Of a DNA stretch of 64,000 nucleotides, positions 43,633 to 52,098 are shown piece after piece; positions within the stretch are counted from its first letter, which is position 1, and every line of letters begins with the position of its first letter. Under the pieces are notes generated by a model. It ran no database searches and was not told the DNA's origin. It saw only the letters and a list, made by a program, of their open reading frames with translations. This DNA is from Lachnospiraceae bacterium (GTDB lineage: Bacteria; Bacillota; Clostridia; Lachnospirales; Lachnospiraceae): NCBI GenBank assembly GCA_022647575.1, contig JALCKY010000002.1:1-64000 (forward strand), in the 5' to 3' direction. The translations under genes and the position numbers were made by a program.

Positions 43633-44481
43633 TCAGACGGCAATCGGGATATTCCGGATCTGCTCTCCGTGCTGATAATTCTCCACGATCAGGTCATCCG
43701 TCGTGAATGCATAGAAATCTTTCACCTCCGGATTGAGCCGGACCGCCGGTGCCGGATAAGCCGGACGCGCAATCAGCTCTTTCACAACAGACACGTGCCG
43801 GTCATAGATATGCGCATCCGCAATCACGTGGACCAGTTCGCCCGGAATCATGCCGCAGACCTGCGCGAACATCATCAGAAGGATCGAGTACTGCGCAACG
43901 TTCCAGTTATTGGCAGCCAGCACGTCCTGCGACCTCTGGTTCAGGATCGCGTTGAGCGTCAGGCGCTCATCGCCCTTATGCTCCGTCACATTGAACGTCA
44001 TCGAATAGGCACACGGATACAGGGCCATTTCATGCAGGTCGTGATGATTGTAAAGATTCGTCAGGATCCGGCGGCTGAACGGATTGTTCTTCAGATCGTA
44101 AAGGACGCGGTCGACCTGATCGAATTCGCCTTCCCTGTACTGATGCTTCACGGACATCTGATAGCCGTAGGCCTTGCCGATCGATCCGTTCTCATCCGCC
44201 CATTCGTCCCAGATATGCGGCTTGAGGTCGTGGATGTTGTTCGACTTTCTCTGCCAGATCCAGAGCACCTCGTCCATAGCGGATTTCAGGGCCGTCGGGC
44301 GCAGGGTCAGGGCCGGAAATTCCTTCCGGAGATCATAACGGTTGACAACGCCGAATTTCTTGATGGTATAGGCGGAGCTTCCGTCCTCCCAGTGCGGGCG
44401 GACTTTCTCTCCCTCGGTACTTGTCCCGTTTTCCAGAATGTCCCTGCACATATCGATAAAAACACGATCTGCATAACTCAT
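43633..44481 (-). CDS. thyA: Thymidylate synthase
   Basis: 282 residues. LRKEFPALTLRPTALKSAMDEVLWIWQRKSN, then HEMALYPCAYSMTFNV with the catalytic Cys, LNQRSQDVLAANNWNVAQYSILLMMFAQVCG and HVIADAHIYDRHV are diagnostic. It methylates dUMP with methylene-THF and yields DHF for FolA. The ATG overlaps the stop of the upstream membrane-protein gene (ATGA at 44478-44481). The 70-base gap to folA holds no clear signal. Confidence 0.96.
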   Translation of the reverse strand: MSYADRVFIDMCRDILENGTSTEGEKVRPHWEDGSSAYTIKKFGVVNRYDLRKEFPALTLRPTALKSAMDEVLWIWQRKSNNIHDLKPHIWDEWADENGSIGKAYGYQMSVKHQYREGEFDQVDRVLYDLKNNPFSRRILTNLYNHHDLHEMALYPCAYSMTFNVTEHKGDERLTLNAILNQRSQDVLAANNWNVAQYSILLMMFAQVCGMIPGELVHVIADAHIYDRHVSVVKELIARPAYPAPAVRLNPEVKDFYAFTTDDLIVENYQHGEQIRNIPIAV

Positions 44482-44960
44482 TCCTTCGGATCCTCCATCT
44501 CGATGCCGTCCGCCTCATTCAGCTTCTTCAGGCGCTCACGGATATCGGTTTTTCCTTCCGCCGCCGGCGGAAGTTCCTTCTGTTCCGGTTCCGCTGCCGG
44601 CTTTCCGGAGTCTTCCTGTGCGGAAGCAGACTCTGCTGTTTCGCCGGAACCTTCCTGGCCGGAAGAAGCATCTGCCGTTTCGCCGGAGCCTTCCTGGCCG
44701 GAAGAACCTGCCGCCGTTTCATCCGTTTCCGTTTCCGCTTCTTCTGCTTTCTCCGGTTTATAGAGAATCAGGGCGCGGACGGAGACGATGATCAGGAAAA
44801 CCGCGACGACAAGGAAAAGCACCGCAAAAAGGACCATGTACCATTTCCATTCATTGGTCGTCCTCATTCCCGTAAAAAGCTGGAAGGACAGGTAAATCAG
44901 GTAGGCACCCGCCGCTATGCGGATGATGTAGCCGAGAACTGTTCTGCTGCTGTCACTCAT
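44478..44960 (-). CDS. Two-helix membrane protein with acidic repeat tail
   Basis: 160 residues. Two membrane helices (about 8-28 and 38-65) are followed by a Glu/Ser/Ala-rich region with two near-identical units SGQEGSGETADASSGQEG and a Lys/Glu-rich end. It is not recognised as a family. Its start overlaps the upstream ECF-S-like gene by eight bases and its end overlaps thyA, so it is translated in the same series. The GC-rich repeat in the tail (about 44620-44710) could be prone to slippage. Confidence 0.65.
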   Translation of the reverse strand: MSDSSRTVLGYIIRIAAGAYLIYLSFQLFTGMRTTNEWKWYMVLFAVLFLVVAVFLIIVSVRALILYKPEKAEEAETETDETAAGSSGQEGSGETADASSGQEGSGETAESASAQEDSGKPAAEPEQKELPPAAEGKTDIRERLKKLNEADGIEMEDPKE

Positions 44961-45519
44961 TGTTCTGTTTTCTCCTATTCATGAGACTGTTTGGAAGCAG
45001 GAAATAAAGAAGCAGTGCAACTGCCGCCGTCGCGGCAACATCCAGTGCCTGTACCACAAAGATCCCGAAGACAAATGCCGCCGGTCTGCTCATGCCGGCT
45101 GACAGGCCGTAAAGCTGAAAACGTTCTTCCCATCTCTGCAGTTTCAGACCGTCCATCCGGTAAGTCACCAGGGTGTCGCTGAGTCCTGCGCAGAGTGTCG
45201 TGAGGAGCAGGGTGAGGGGAAGCCTCCGCCAGCGCACCTGATGGTTCCGAACCAGATACACGCCGAACAAAAGGGCAAACCCGGCACTGATCGTAAAATA
45301 CAGAATCGAAGTCGGTCCGTTCCAGACGGCTGCCAGCACGAAATTGTCCACCAGTCCGGCCAGCAGTCCGGCTGCCGGCTCCAGGGCTATGGCTGCCAGG
45401 ACGGTACCGGTGCAGTCCAGGAAAATCGGCCAGTCCGGATAATAGGTCAGCTGCTTCAGGCCGATGTTCAGTGCGATGGAAATGATCATGACGATCCAGT
45501 AGCGCTTTTTCTCACTCAT
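44953..45519 (-). CDS. ECF-transporter S-component-like membrane protein
   Basis: 188 residues from ATG 45519 (GAGG nine bases upstream); the longer open frame upstream is an Arg/Lys-rich shadow of the K+ channel gene. Five or six membrane helices are visible (YWIVMIISIALNIGLKQ, GTVLAAIALEPAAGLLAGLVDN, ILYFTISAGFALLFG). The pattern, with early IALN and GLLAGLVDN, recalls vitamin S components that work with EcfA/EcfT. The substrate is unknown and no Ecf module is in the window. It overlaps the K+ channel stop. Confidence 0.65.
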   Translation of the reverse strand: MSEKKRYWIVMIISIALNIGLKQLTYYPDWPIFLDCTGTVLAAIALEPAAGLLAGLVDNFVLAAVWNGPTSILYFTISAGFALLFGVYLVRNHQVRWRRLPLTLLLTTLCAGLSDTLVTYRMDGLKLQRWEERFQLYGLSAGMSRPAAFVFGIFVVQALDVAATAAVALLLYFLLPNSLMNRRKQNNE

Positions 45520-46579
45520 GGTCATATACCTCGCTTTCCTCGGCATTTTCCTCATAAAGCGCCTGCTCTTCCTCAAAGGCCGCCGCAGAAGCAATGGTTG
45601 CACCGTCAATGTTTTCAAAAAGGGCATTCTGTGCGTTTTCCGCTGCCGCCTGAAGCTCGGCGGTTTTCTGCACGATGTCCTGTGAGGCTTTCTGATCAGC
45701 CTGTGCAAGTGCCCGGCTTTCGGCCGTTTCCGCCGGAACTTCTTCCTGCGCCGGCTTCGTGCTGTCCGTGTCTTCGGCACCGGAAGCCTTGACCATTTCC
45801 TCCAGGTTCTGGTTCTGGATGCGCTCCTGCACTTCCGCATTGGCCATGTCTTCCGCGTCATCCGTAGCCTGCTCCGCCGTATCCGCATTGATTTCATTGA
45901 CAAATCCTGCCGTCACGATACCTGCCGGCAGGGCAATGACCGCAATGCCGAAAAGCGAGGAAAGCATGCTGATCAGGCGTCCGACCCAGGTGACCGGCGC
46001 AACGTCTCCGTAGCCGACCGTCGTCAGCGCCGTCGTCGCCCAGTAAAGCGCTTCAAAATAATCATCGAAGCTCTGCTGCTCGAACGTGAACATGATCAGT
46101 GCGGAAATAAAGATATAGGTAATGGCGATATACAGGACGGCAAGAAGCGTCTTCTGTTCTTTAACAAAGACCCGGCCCACATACCGGAGACTCTTGGAAT
46201 AATTGGCCAGCGTGGTCAGACGGAAAAGACGCAGGACAAGAAAAGCCGGTCCCAGGATGCCGAGCGTCGGAAGAAGCGAGACAAAATTCAAAAGGACCAT
46301 CGGCCGGAACGGATAGAGCAGGAAAGCTTTCGTGCGGGTCTTCAGGTCCGCATCCTGGCACTGTCTTTTATAATCCGCCGTGATCCAGTGAAAAAGGTAG
46401 TCAGCAAAAAGGATGTAGACCGCGTACAGCTCCAGGGTCGACATCCAGAACGGCTCCGTCTTGAAACACAGGGGGAGCATGCTCAGGAGGGCGGCGGCAA
46501 TGATAATCCAGTCATAAATCCGGCTGGTCGTATCATGCCGCTTCGCCTTCTCGCAGATTTCAAACAGCCTTTTTCTCAT
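45512..46579 (-). CDS. Voltage-gated-type potassium channel
   Basis: 355 residues with six membrane helices. S4 carries spaced arginines (FLVLRLFRLTTLANYSKSLRYVGRVF). The pore has TTALTTVGYGDVAP, the K+ selectivity filter, followed by S6 (ISMLSSLFGIAVIALPAGIVTAGF). A long acidic cytoplasmic tail (about 230-355) looks coiled-coil. It conducts K+ across the cytoplasmic membrane, probably as a tetramer. It heads the leftward series that leads through thyA-folA-ispG to polC; a promoter lies at 46587-46615. Confidence 0.92.
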   Translation of the reverse strand: MRKRLFEICEKAKRHDTTSRIYDWIIIAAALLSMLPLCFKTEPFWMSTLELYAVYILFADYLFHWITADYKRQCQDADLKTRTKAFLLYPFRPMVLLNFVSLLPTLGILGPAFLVLRLFRLTTLANYSKSLRYVGRVFVKEQKTLLAVLYIAITYIFISALIMFTFEQQSFDDYFEALYWATTALTTVGYGDVAPVTWVGRLISMLSSLFGIAVIALPAGIVTAGFVNEINADTAEQATDDAEDMANAEVQERIQNQNLEEMVKASGAEDTDSTKPAQEEVPAETAESRALAQADQKASQDIVQKTAELQAAAENAQNALFENIDGATIASAAAFEEEQALYEENAEESEVYDHE

Positions 46580-46586
46580 GAGACCA

Positions 46587-46615
46587 ATTATAGGGATTTA
46601 AGGCTGTTTTGTAAA
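46587..46615 (-). promoter_or_regulatory. Promoter of the K+ channel to polC series
   Basis: Minus-strand TTTACA (46615-46610), 17-bp spacer, TATAAT (46592-46587), eight bases before the ATG at 46579. Confidence 0.65.
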
Positions 46616-46636
46616 GTTGAACCGCAAGATGTTGTG

Positions 46637-49012
46637 TTATGTCAATCGTGTCACGATTTTCGGCAGTGCGTACGGAATTTCCCCGTTTCCGCTGAACGGA
46701 TGCAGGTTCCGGATCGGCAGTCTGACGTGCAGTGCCTGCCGGATGACCTCTTCGGCGGTCGAGACCGGAATGATCTTCAGCCTGTCCCGCGTTTCCTTCG
46801 GCACGTCCTCCAGATCCCTTTCATTTTCCTTGGGAATCAGGACCGTTTTAACGCCTGCCCTCTCGGCGGCCATCAGCTTTTCGGGCAGTCCGCCGATCGG
46901 CAGGACCTGTCCCCTCAGGGAGATCTCGCCCGTCATGGCCAGCGTCGGCGACACCGGAATTCCCGTCACCAGAGACGTCAGCGCCGTGAACATCGTAATG
47001 CCGGCTGACGGCCCGTCCTTCGGAACCGCTCCTTCCGGAATGTGGATATGAATGTCCTTGTTCCGGAAATCCGTACCGCCGGAAATGAAGAGGCTCTTCA
47101 TCAGGCTCGCGGCTGTCTCCGCGCTCTCCTTCATGACATCGCCCATCTGTCCGGTCAGCCGGATCTGTCCGGTACCGTTCATGGCTGCCGTTTCAATAAA
47201 GAGGATCTCGCCGCCGGCCTGCGTCCAGGCAAGACCGGTCACGACGCCGGGCAGGCTGGTATTGCTGAGGATTCTGTCATGGCTGACCTTCCTGCGTCCC
47301 AGATAATCGTCAAGATCCTTCTCGCGGATGCTGACCTTCTTCTCGCCTTCCTCGACGATCTTCGCCGCGACCTTGCGGCAGGCCGTGTCGATCTGTTTCT
47401 TCAGGCCGCGGACGCCGGCCTCCATCGTATAATCCGAAATGATTCTCCGGATGGCTCCGTCCGTAAAGGTAAGATCCTTTTTCGGTATGCCGGCTTCCTC
47501 CGTCGACTGTCCGATCAGATGCTCCTTCGCGATATGGAATTTCTCATCCGGCGTATAGCCCGGAAGCTCGATGACTTCCATCCGGTCGAGCAGCGGCTGC
47601 GGGATCGAATCGTAGGTGTTTGCCGTGCAGATGAAGAACACATGCGACAGATCGTACGGCAGATCGACATAGTGGTCCGTAAAGGTCGAGTTCTGCTCCG
47701 GATCGAGCACTTCCAGAAGCGCTGCCGACGGATCGCCTTCAAAGCTCATGGCCAGCTTGTCCACCTCGTCGAGCACGACGACCGGGTCCATGGCTCCCGC
47801 ACGTTTGATGCCGGCCATGATGCGTCCCGGCATCGCTCCGATATAGGTTCTCCTGTGGCCGCGGATTTCCGCTTCATCCCGGATTCCTCCGAGGGAAATG
47901 CGGACATACTTCCTGCCCAGGGCTTCTGCCACGGATTTGCCCATGGAAGTTTTTCCGGTTCCGGGCGCTCCGACCAGCAGAAGAATCGAACCCTTCTGTT
48001 TCTTGTTCAGTTCCATGACGGCAATCTGCTGAAGGATCCTGTCCTTCACTTTCTTCAGGCCGTAATGATCCCGGTTCAGCACTTTTCTCGCTTCAGCCAG
48101 ATCAATCTTCTTCTGCTCCGGCGCTTCCCATTTCAGGGAGGTGATGAAGTCCAGGTATTCGGAAAGCATGCTGTATTCCGGACTGTTCGTGGATTCCTGC
48201 TTGAATCTCTTCAGCACCCTTTCCGCTTCCTTCCGGACTTCCTCCGGCATGTGAGCCTCTTCGATTTTCTTTTCATAGTCGTCTTCATTTGACGTGGCTT
48301 CCGGATCCATGGAATCCAGTTCCTTCTGCAGCATGCCGATCTGTTTGGTGATGGCTGCCTTCTTATAGGAAGTCGCTTCCGGATCGTCCATCTTGTTCAG
48401 GTCGATCTGCAGATCGATGGTGCCTTTGAAGCGCATCAGGGCTTCCTGCACCAGCAGTCCTCTCTCCTTGAAAGAATTCGTACGCAGCAGGGCATACTTC
48501 TCCTCCACGGTCATGTCGAACAGCTGGCAGAAAAGAGCCGCGAACGAATTCACCGTTTTGATCTCGCGGATGAAGCGGATCGCATACTCTCCACCTTTGA
48601 TGTTGGACGCCAGGTCGATCGTGGTCTTCTTCAGGGAATCCAGAAGCTTCTTTTCCCCGTCCAGCGTCACGTCCATGATTTCATCGACCGGCGTCGCATT
48701 TCCTTCCAGAAGACCCGACTCCGTGGCGATTCCGGTCACGCTGACCTTCTCGCGGGAATGTCCCTGCAGGACCGTCCCCATCGCGGTTTTTGAAATCTGT
48801 ATCACATCCATCATAACGCCCAGCGGATAAAAATCCTCTGAGACGATCTGATTCTTTTCCCTGCCTTCCCGGAGCGGAAGGAGAATTGCCCGGTTGCCGT
48901 CAATCTTGATGCGGCTCTTTTCCTCTTCCGAGAGGCCTTCAATATTCAGCTGATAATCGACATCCGGCAGGATCACCGTGTCGAACAGCGGGATGATCAT
49001 CAGTTTACTCAT
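46637..49012 (-). CDS. lon: ATP-dependent protease Lon
   Basis: 791 residues from ATG 49012 (AAAGGAGG eight bases upstream; the longer frame starts inside the CIRCE element). The N-terminal substrate domain is followed by AAA+ motifs (LVGAPGTGKTSMGKSVAE, VVLDEVDKL, SRISLGG-like VRISLGGIRDEAEIRGHRRTY). The C-terminal Ser-Lys protease has GPSAGITMFTAL with the catalytic Ser and ILPIGG-like VLPIGGLPEKLMAAERAG with the Lys nearby. It degrades misfolded and regulatory proteins. A perfect HrcA operator in its leader marks it as heat-shock controlled. Confidence 0.96.
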   Translation of the reverse strand: MSKLMIIPLFDTVILPDVDYQLNIEGLSEEEKSRIKIDGNRAILLPLREGREKNQIVSEDFYPLGVMMDVIQISKTAMGTVLQGHSREKVSVTGIATESGLLEGNATPVDEIMDVTLDGEKKLLDSLKKTTIDLASNIKGGEYAIRFIREIKTVNSFAALFCQLFDMTVEEKYALLRTNSFKERGLLVQEALMRFKGTIDLQIDLNKMDDPEATSYKKAAITKQIGMLQKELDSMDPEATSNEDDYEKKIEEAHMPEEVRKEAERVLKRFKQESTNSPEYSMLSEYLDFITSLKWEAPEQKKIDLAEARKVLNRDHYGLKKVKDRILQQIAVMELNKKQKGSILLLVGAPGTGKTSMGKSVAEALGRKYVRISLGGIRDEAEIRGHRRTYIGAMPGRIMAGIKRAGAMDPVVVLDEVDKLAMSFEGDPSAALLEVLDPEQNSTFTDHYVDLPYDLSHVFFICTANTYDSIPQPLLDRMEVIELPGYTPDEKFHIAKEHLIGQSTEEAGIPKKDLTFTDGAIRRIISDYTMEAGVRGLKKQIDTACRKVAAKIVEEGEKKVSIREKDLDDYLGRRKVSHDRILSNTSLPGVVTGLAWTQAGGEILFIETAAMNGTGQIRLTGQMGDVMKESAETAASLMKSLFISGGTDFRNKDIHIHIPEGAVPKDGPSAGITMFTALTSLVTGIPVSPTLAMTGEISLRGQVLPIGGLPEKLMAAERAGVKTVLIPKENERDLEDVPKETRDRLKIIPVSTAEEVIRQALHVRLPIRNLHPFSGNGEIPYALPKIVTRLT

Positions 49013-49029
49013 ACTTTTTTCCTCCTTTG

Positions 49030-49056
49030 TTAGCACTCAATAATATCGAGTGCTAA
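49030..49056 (-). promoter_or_regulatory. CIRCE element (HrcA operator) upstream of lon
   Basis: TTAGCACTC-N9-GAGTGCTAA, a perfect match to the CIRCE consensus. It lies directly after the lon -10 box and before its Shine-Dalgarno. HrcA binds this site and represses until heat shock. Confidence 0.95.
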
Positions 49057-49057
49057 T

Positions 49058-49107
49058 ATTATACTGCTTTTGTCGGATTTGTCAAGCGGTCACGGATGGT
49101 GTATATT
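49058..49107. promoter_or_regulatory. Overlapping divergent promoters of lon and the M20 peptidase gene
   Basis: Minus: TTGACA (49085-49080), 16-bp spacer, TATAAT (49063-49058). Plus: TTGTCA (49079-49084), 17-bp spacer, TATATT (49102-49107). The two -35 boxes occupy the same bases, so polymerase binding for the two directions should exclude each other. Confidence 0.75.
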
Positions 49108-49142
49108 CTTCCTTAGAAAAATCTTTTACGGAGGCTTGGGAA

Positions 49143-50357
49143 ATGAACGCAGAAACCGCTGAAAATAAAGCAGTCCGTCTCATCCGCCGCCTGATTGCCG
49201 CCCGTTCGTATTCCGGACAGGAGGATGCGGCAGCCGCCCTGATTTCCGATACCCTGAAGGCTTCCGGGTTTCCTTCGGTCACGACGGATTCCTACGGAAA
49301 CGTGATCGGCCGCATCAGGGGATCCCGGCGCGGTCCGACCCTGCTCTTCGACGGGCACATGGATACCGTCCCGGTTCCGGAGCCTGCCCTGTGGCACACC
49401 TCTCCCTTCCGCCCTGTCATCCGGGACGGAAAACTGTACGGCCGCGGCACTTCCGATATGAAGAGCGCCATCGGCTGCTTCCTGGTGGCCGCCGAAGATT
49501 TTCTGAAAAAATACGGAAACGACTTTGAAGGAACCCTGGCTTTTTCCGGAATCGTCATGGAGGAATGCTTCGAAGGCATTGCCGCCCGTTCCGTCAGCCG
49601 CATCGTAAAACCGGATCTCGTCATGATCGGAGAGGCCTCCGACTGCAACATCAAGGTTTCGCAGAGAGGACGGGCGGAAATCGCATTGGAAGTCTTCGGC
49701 CGTCCGGCCCACACTTCGAATCCCGAAAAAGGGATCAACGCCGTCTATAAAATGAGCGAAGCCGTCCGCCGCATCCGGCAGCTGCCCGCCCCGGTCCACC
49801 CGTTCATGGGCGAGGGAATCCTGGAGCTGACCGATATCCTGTCCAGTCCGTATCCGGGCGCTTCCGTCGTGCCGGAATACTGCCGTGCAACTTTCGACCG
49901 CCGCCTTCTGGTCGGCGAGACAAGGGAAAGCGTCATGGCTCCCATCCTCAGCCTGCTGCAGGAAATGTCCGCAGAAGATCCGGATTTCCGGGCAAAGGCT
50001 TCCTTTACAAAAGGAGAGGAAATCTGCCGCACGGGAAAGAAGATCCGCGCGGAACGTTTCTTCCCCGGCTGGATGGGCGATCCGAAATCAGAGAATATCC
50101 GGAAAATCAAAAAGGCCCTGGAGCAGACAGGCGCCCATCCGAAAATCACGCGCTATGATTTCTGCACGAACGGCAGCCACTACGCCGGAGAAGCCGGCAT
50201 CGAAACTTTCGGTTTCGGTCCTTCTTCGGAGAAGCTGGCCCACACGGTGGATGAATATGTGACGCTGCCGCAGATCCGCGGAGCCGTGACCGGCTATGAG
50301 GCGATTCTGGAAGCGCTGCTGAATCCCGGACAGAAAAAACAAGAGGCCGGAAAATGA
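49143..50357 (+). CDS. M20-family metallopeptidase, YgeY-like
   Basis: 404 residues from ATG 49143 (GGAGG upstream; an earlier frame start overlaps the promoter). M20 motifs are LFDGHMDTVPVP (His, Asp), YGRGTSDMKSAIG (bridging Asp), GIVMEECFEG (catalytic Glu-Glu), and the final FGFGPSSEKLAHTVDEYV with the metal His. It resembles YgeY, a hydrolase linked to selenium/purine loci, and also ArgE/DapE deacylases. Its stop overlaps the D-aminoacylase start (ATGA), so the pair likely works on N-acylated or dipeptide substrates. Confidence 0.88.
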   Translation: MNAETAENKAVRLIRRLIAARSYSGQEDAAAALISDTLKASGFPSVTTDSYGNVIGRIRGSRRGPTLLFDGHMDTVPVPEPALWHTSPFRPVIRDGKLYGRGTSDMKSAIGCFLVAAEDFLKKYGNDFEGTLAFSGIVMEECFEGIAARSVSRIVKPDLVMIGEASDCNIKVSQRGRAEIALEVFGRPAHTSNPEKGINAVYKMSEAVRRIRQLPAPVHPFMGEGILELTDILSSPYPGASVVPEYCRATFDRRLLVGETRESVMAPILSLLQEMSAEDPDFRAKASFTKGEEICRTGKKIRAERFFPGWMGDPKSENIRKIKKALEQTGAHPKITRYDFCTNGSHYAGEAGIETFGFGPSSEKLAHTVDEYVTLPQIRGAVTGYEAILEALLNPGQKKQEAGK

Positions 50358-51964
50358 AAACACTGATTCAGAACGGAATGATTGTCGACGGTCTCGGCGG
50401 AAAGCCGTACCGGGCAGACCTGATGATCGACGGAAAGACCATTGCGGAGATTGCCCCGCATATTGAGATTCCCGGCTGCCGGGTTTCCGATGCCGGTGCC
50501 TCCGGGAACGGCCGGACCCCCGGTGAGAATGTCTGCGGCGATATCCGGATTCTCGACGCTGCCGGACAGTATGTAACTCCCGGCTTCATCGATATCCACC
50601 GTCATGCCGACGCCGCTGTCTTTAGAAAAGGTTTCGGAAAACTGGAAATCCGCCAGGGCCTGACTTCGATTGTCAACGGCAACTGCGGACTGTCCGTCGT
50701 GCCGCTCTCTCCGGAGGACAGCAGCGAACGGATTTCTTTTCTGGAGCCCGTGACCGGATCCCTGGACGGATGCCGCTTTGAAAAATTCTCAGAATATATG
50801 GAAGCACTGAAGAAGATTTCGCCCCCGGTTGAATGCGGAATGCTGGTCGGCACCGGTTCCATCCGTGCCGCCGTCTGCGGTCAGGAAAACCATTCTCCTT
50901 CTGCCGCCGAGCTGCGGAAGATGCATGAATATCTCGAAGATGCGCTCGCTTCCGGAGCACTGGGCATTTCCATGGGGATTGAATACGAACCCGAATGCTT
51001 CTGCCGGAAAGAAGATTTCATTTCCCAGCTGGAACCGGCAAAAGGAAGCGGCGTCCCGCTGATCATGCATGTCCGGAGCGAAGGAGACAGCCTGCACGAC
51101 GCGCTGGAGGAAGCGGTTTCCCTCGCGGATGCGCTGGACCTTCCGCTTCATGTCAGCCATATCAAATGCATCGGAAAACGGAAATGGCACAGCGGTTCGG
51201 CAGACTCTCTGGCGATCCTTGACCGCGCCCGGGCAGACGGAGCCGACGTGACCTGCGACGTCTATCCCTACACCGCCGGATCGACGCAGCTGCTTCAGAT
51301 CATCCCGAAAATGCTTCAGGCCGGCGGTCTGGATGCGACTCTTGACAGCCTCAGGGATCCGGCCGTCCGCCGGAAGCTCGATGAGCTCTTCCGGATTCCT
51401 TCGACGGAATTCGACAATTTCGTCGAGATGGAAGGCTGGGAAAATATTTCCGTTTCCTCCGTCTCTTCCGGAAAGAACCGGGACTGCATCGGAAAGTCCA
51501 TGACCGAAATCGCGGAAATGCGCGGCATTTCTCCGCTGGATGCCGCCTGCAGTCTGCTGATCGATGAACACGGCGCCGTCACGATGATCGACACGTACGC
51601 CTGCGAGGAGGACGTCAGAAGATTCCTGGCCTGCCCGTACTCGAATATCATTTCCGATTCGCTCTACGCGGAAACGGGGATGCCTCACCCGAGACTGTAC
51701 GGATCCTTCACGCGGGTGCTGGAAAAATATGTAAAACAGGAGAAGCTCTTCCCGATTGAAACCGCCGTCAGGAAGATGACCTCGATGCCGGCCTCCGTCG
51801 TGCATCTGGACCGGAAAGGCATCTTAAAAAAAGGAATGGATGCGGACATCCTCGTCTTTTCCCCTGACGCAGTCCGGGAAAACGCCACGTATGAAAATCC
51901 GAAGCAGTTCGGCAGCGGTTTCTCGCATATTTTCATCGGCGGCACGGAAGCGGATCTTTCCTGA
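50354..51964 (+). CDS. N-acyl-D-amino-acid deacylase (D-aminoacylase family amidohydrolase)
   Basis: 536 residues. It begins TLIQNGMIVDGLGGKPYRADLMIDG; GFIDIHRHAD gives the metal HxH, NGNCGLSVVPL the Cys ligand typical of D-aminoacylases, and HVRSEGD, LHVSHIKCIGKRKWH further ligands. C-terminal GILKKGMDADILVF closes the beta-sandwich. It would remove acyl groups from N-acyl-D-amino acids in the cytosol. It is coupled to the M20 peptidase gene before it. An in-frame Gly/Asn-rich insertion (about residues 45-60) is longer than I expect for the family. Confidence 0.85.
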   Translation: MKTLIQNGMIVDGLGGKPYRADLMIDGKTIAEIAPHIEIPGCRVSDAGASGNGRTPGENVCGDIRILDAAGQYVTPGFIDIHRHADAAVFRKGFGKLEIRQGLTSIVNGNCGLSVVPLSPEDSSERISFLEPVTGSLDGCRFEKFSEYMEALKKISPPVECGMLVGTGSIRAAVCGQENHSPSAAELRKMHEYLEDALASGALGISMGIEYEPECFCRKEDFISQLEPAKGSGVPLIMHVRSEGDSLHDALEEAVSLADALDLPLHVSHIKCIGKRKWHSGSADSLAILDRARADGADVTCDVYPYTAGSTQLLQIIPKMLQAGGLDATLDSLRDPAVRRKLDELFRIPSTEFDNFVEMEGWENISVSSVSSGKNRDCIGKSMTEIAEMRGISPLDAACSLLIDEHGAVTMIDTYACEEDVRRFLACPYSNIISDSLYAETGMPHPRLYGSFTRVLEKYVKQEKLFPIETAVRKMTSMPASVVHLDRKGILKKGMDADILVFSPDAVRENATYENPKQFGSGFSHIFIGGTEADLS

Positions 51965-52000
51965 AAACGGGCTTCGCCCCCCACCGGAACTCCTGCACGG

Positions 52001-52040
52001 ATGCGAATGCGGCAATCCTCTCCCACATTCGCATTTTTTA
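52001..52040 (+). terminator. Terminator after the D-aminoacylase gene
   Basis: A perfect 9-bp stem ATGCGAATG/CATTCGCAT (52001-52009, 52026-52034) is followed by TTTTTTATT. Confidence 0.82.
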
Positions 52041-52068
52041 TTGCACTGTGTCCCCTAAATGATATAAT
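52041..52068 (+). promoter_or_regulatory. potABCD promoter
   Basis: TTGCAC (52041-52046), 16-bp spacer, TATAAT (52063-52068), just after the preceding terminator. Confidence 0.65.
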
Positions 52069-52098
52069 AAATCAGACTTTTCTATAAAGGAGACTGCC

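Noticed and set aside
44953-45903. Longer form of the ECF-S-like protein
   Set aside because: The extra N-terminal 128 residues are an Arg/Lys-rich shadow of the K+ channel gene; the membrane protein and a Shine-Dalgarno support ATG 45519.
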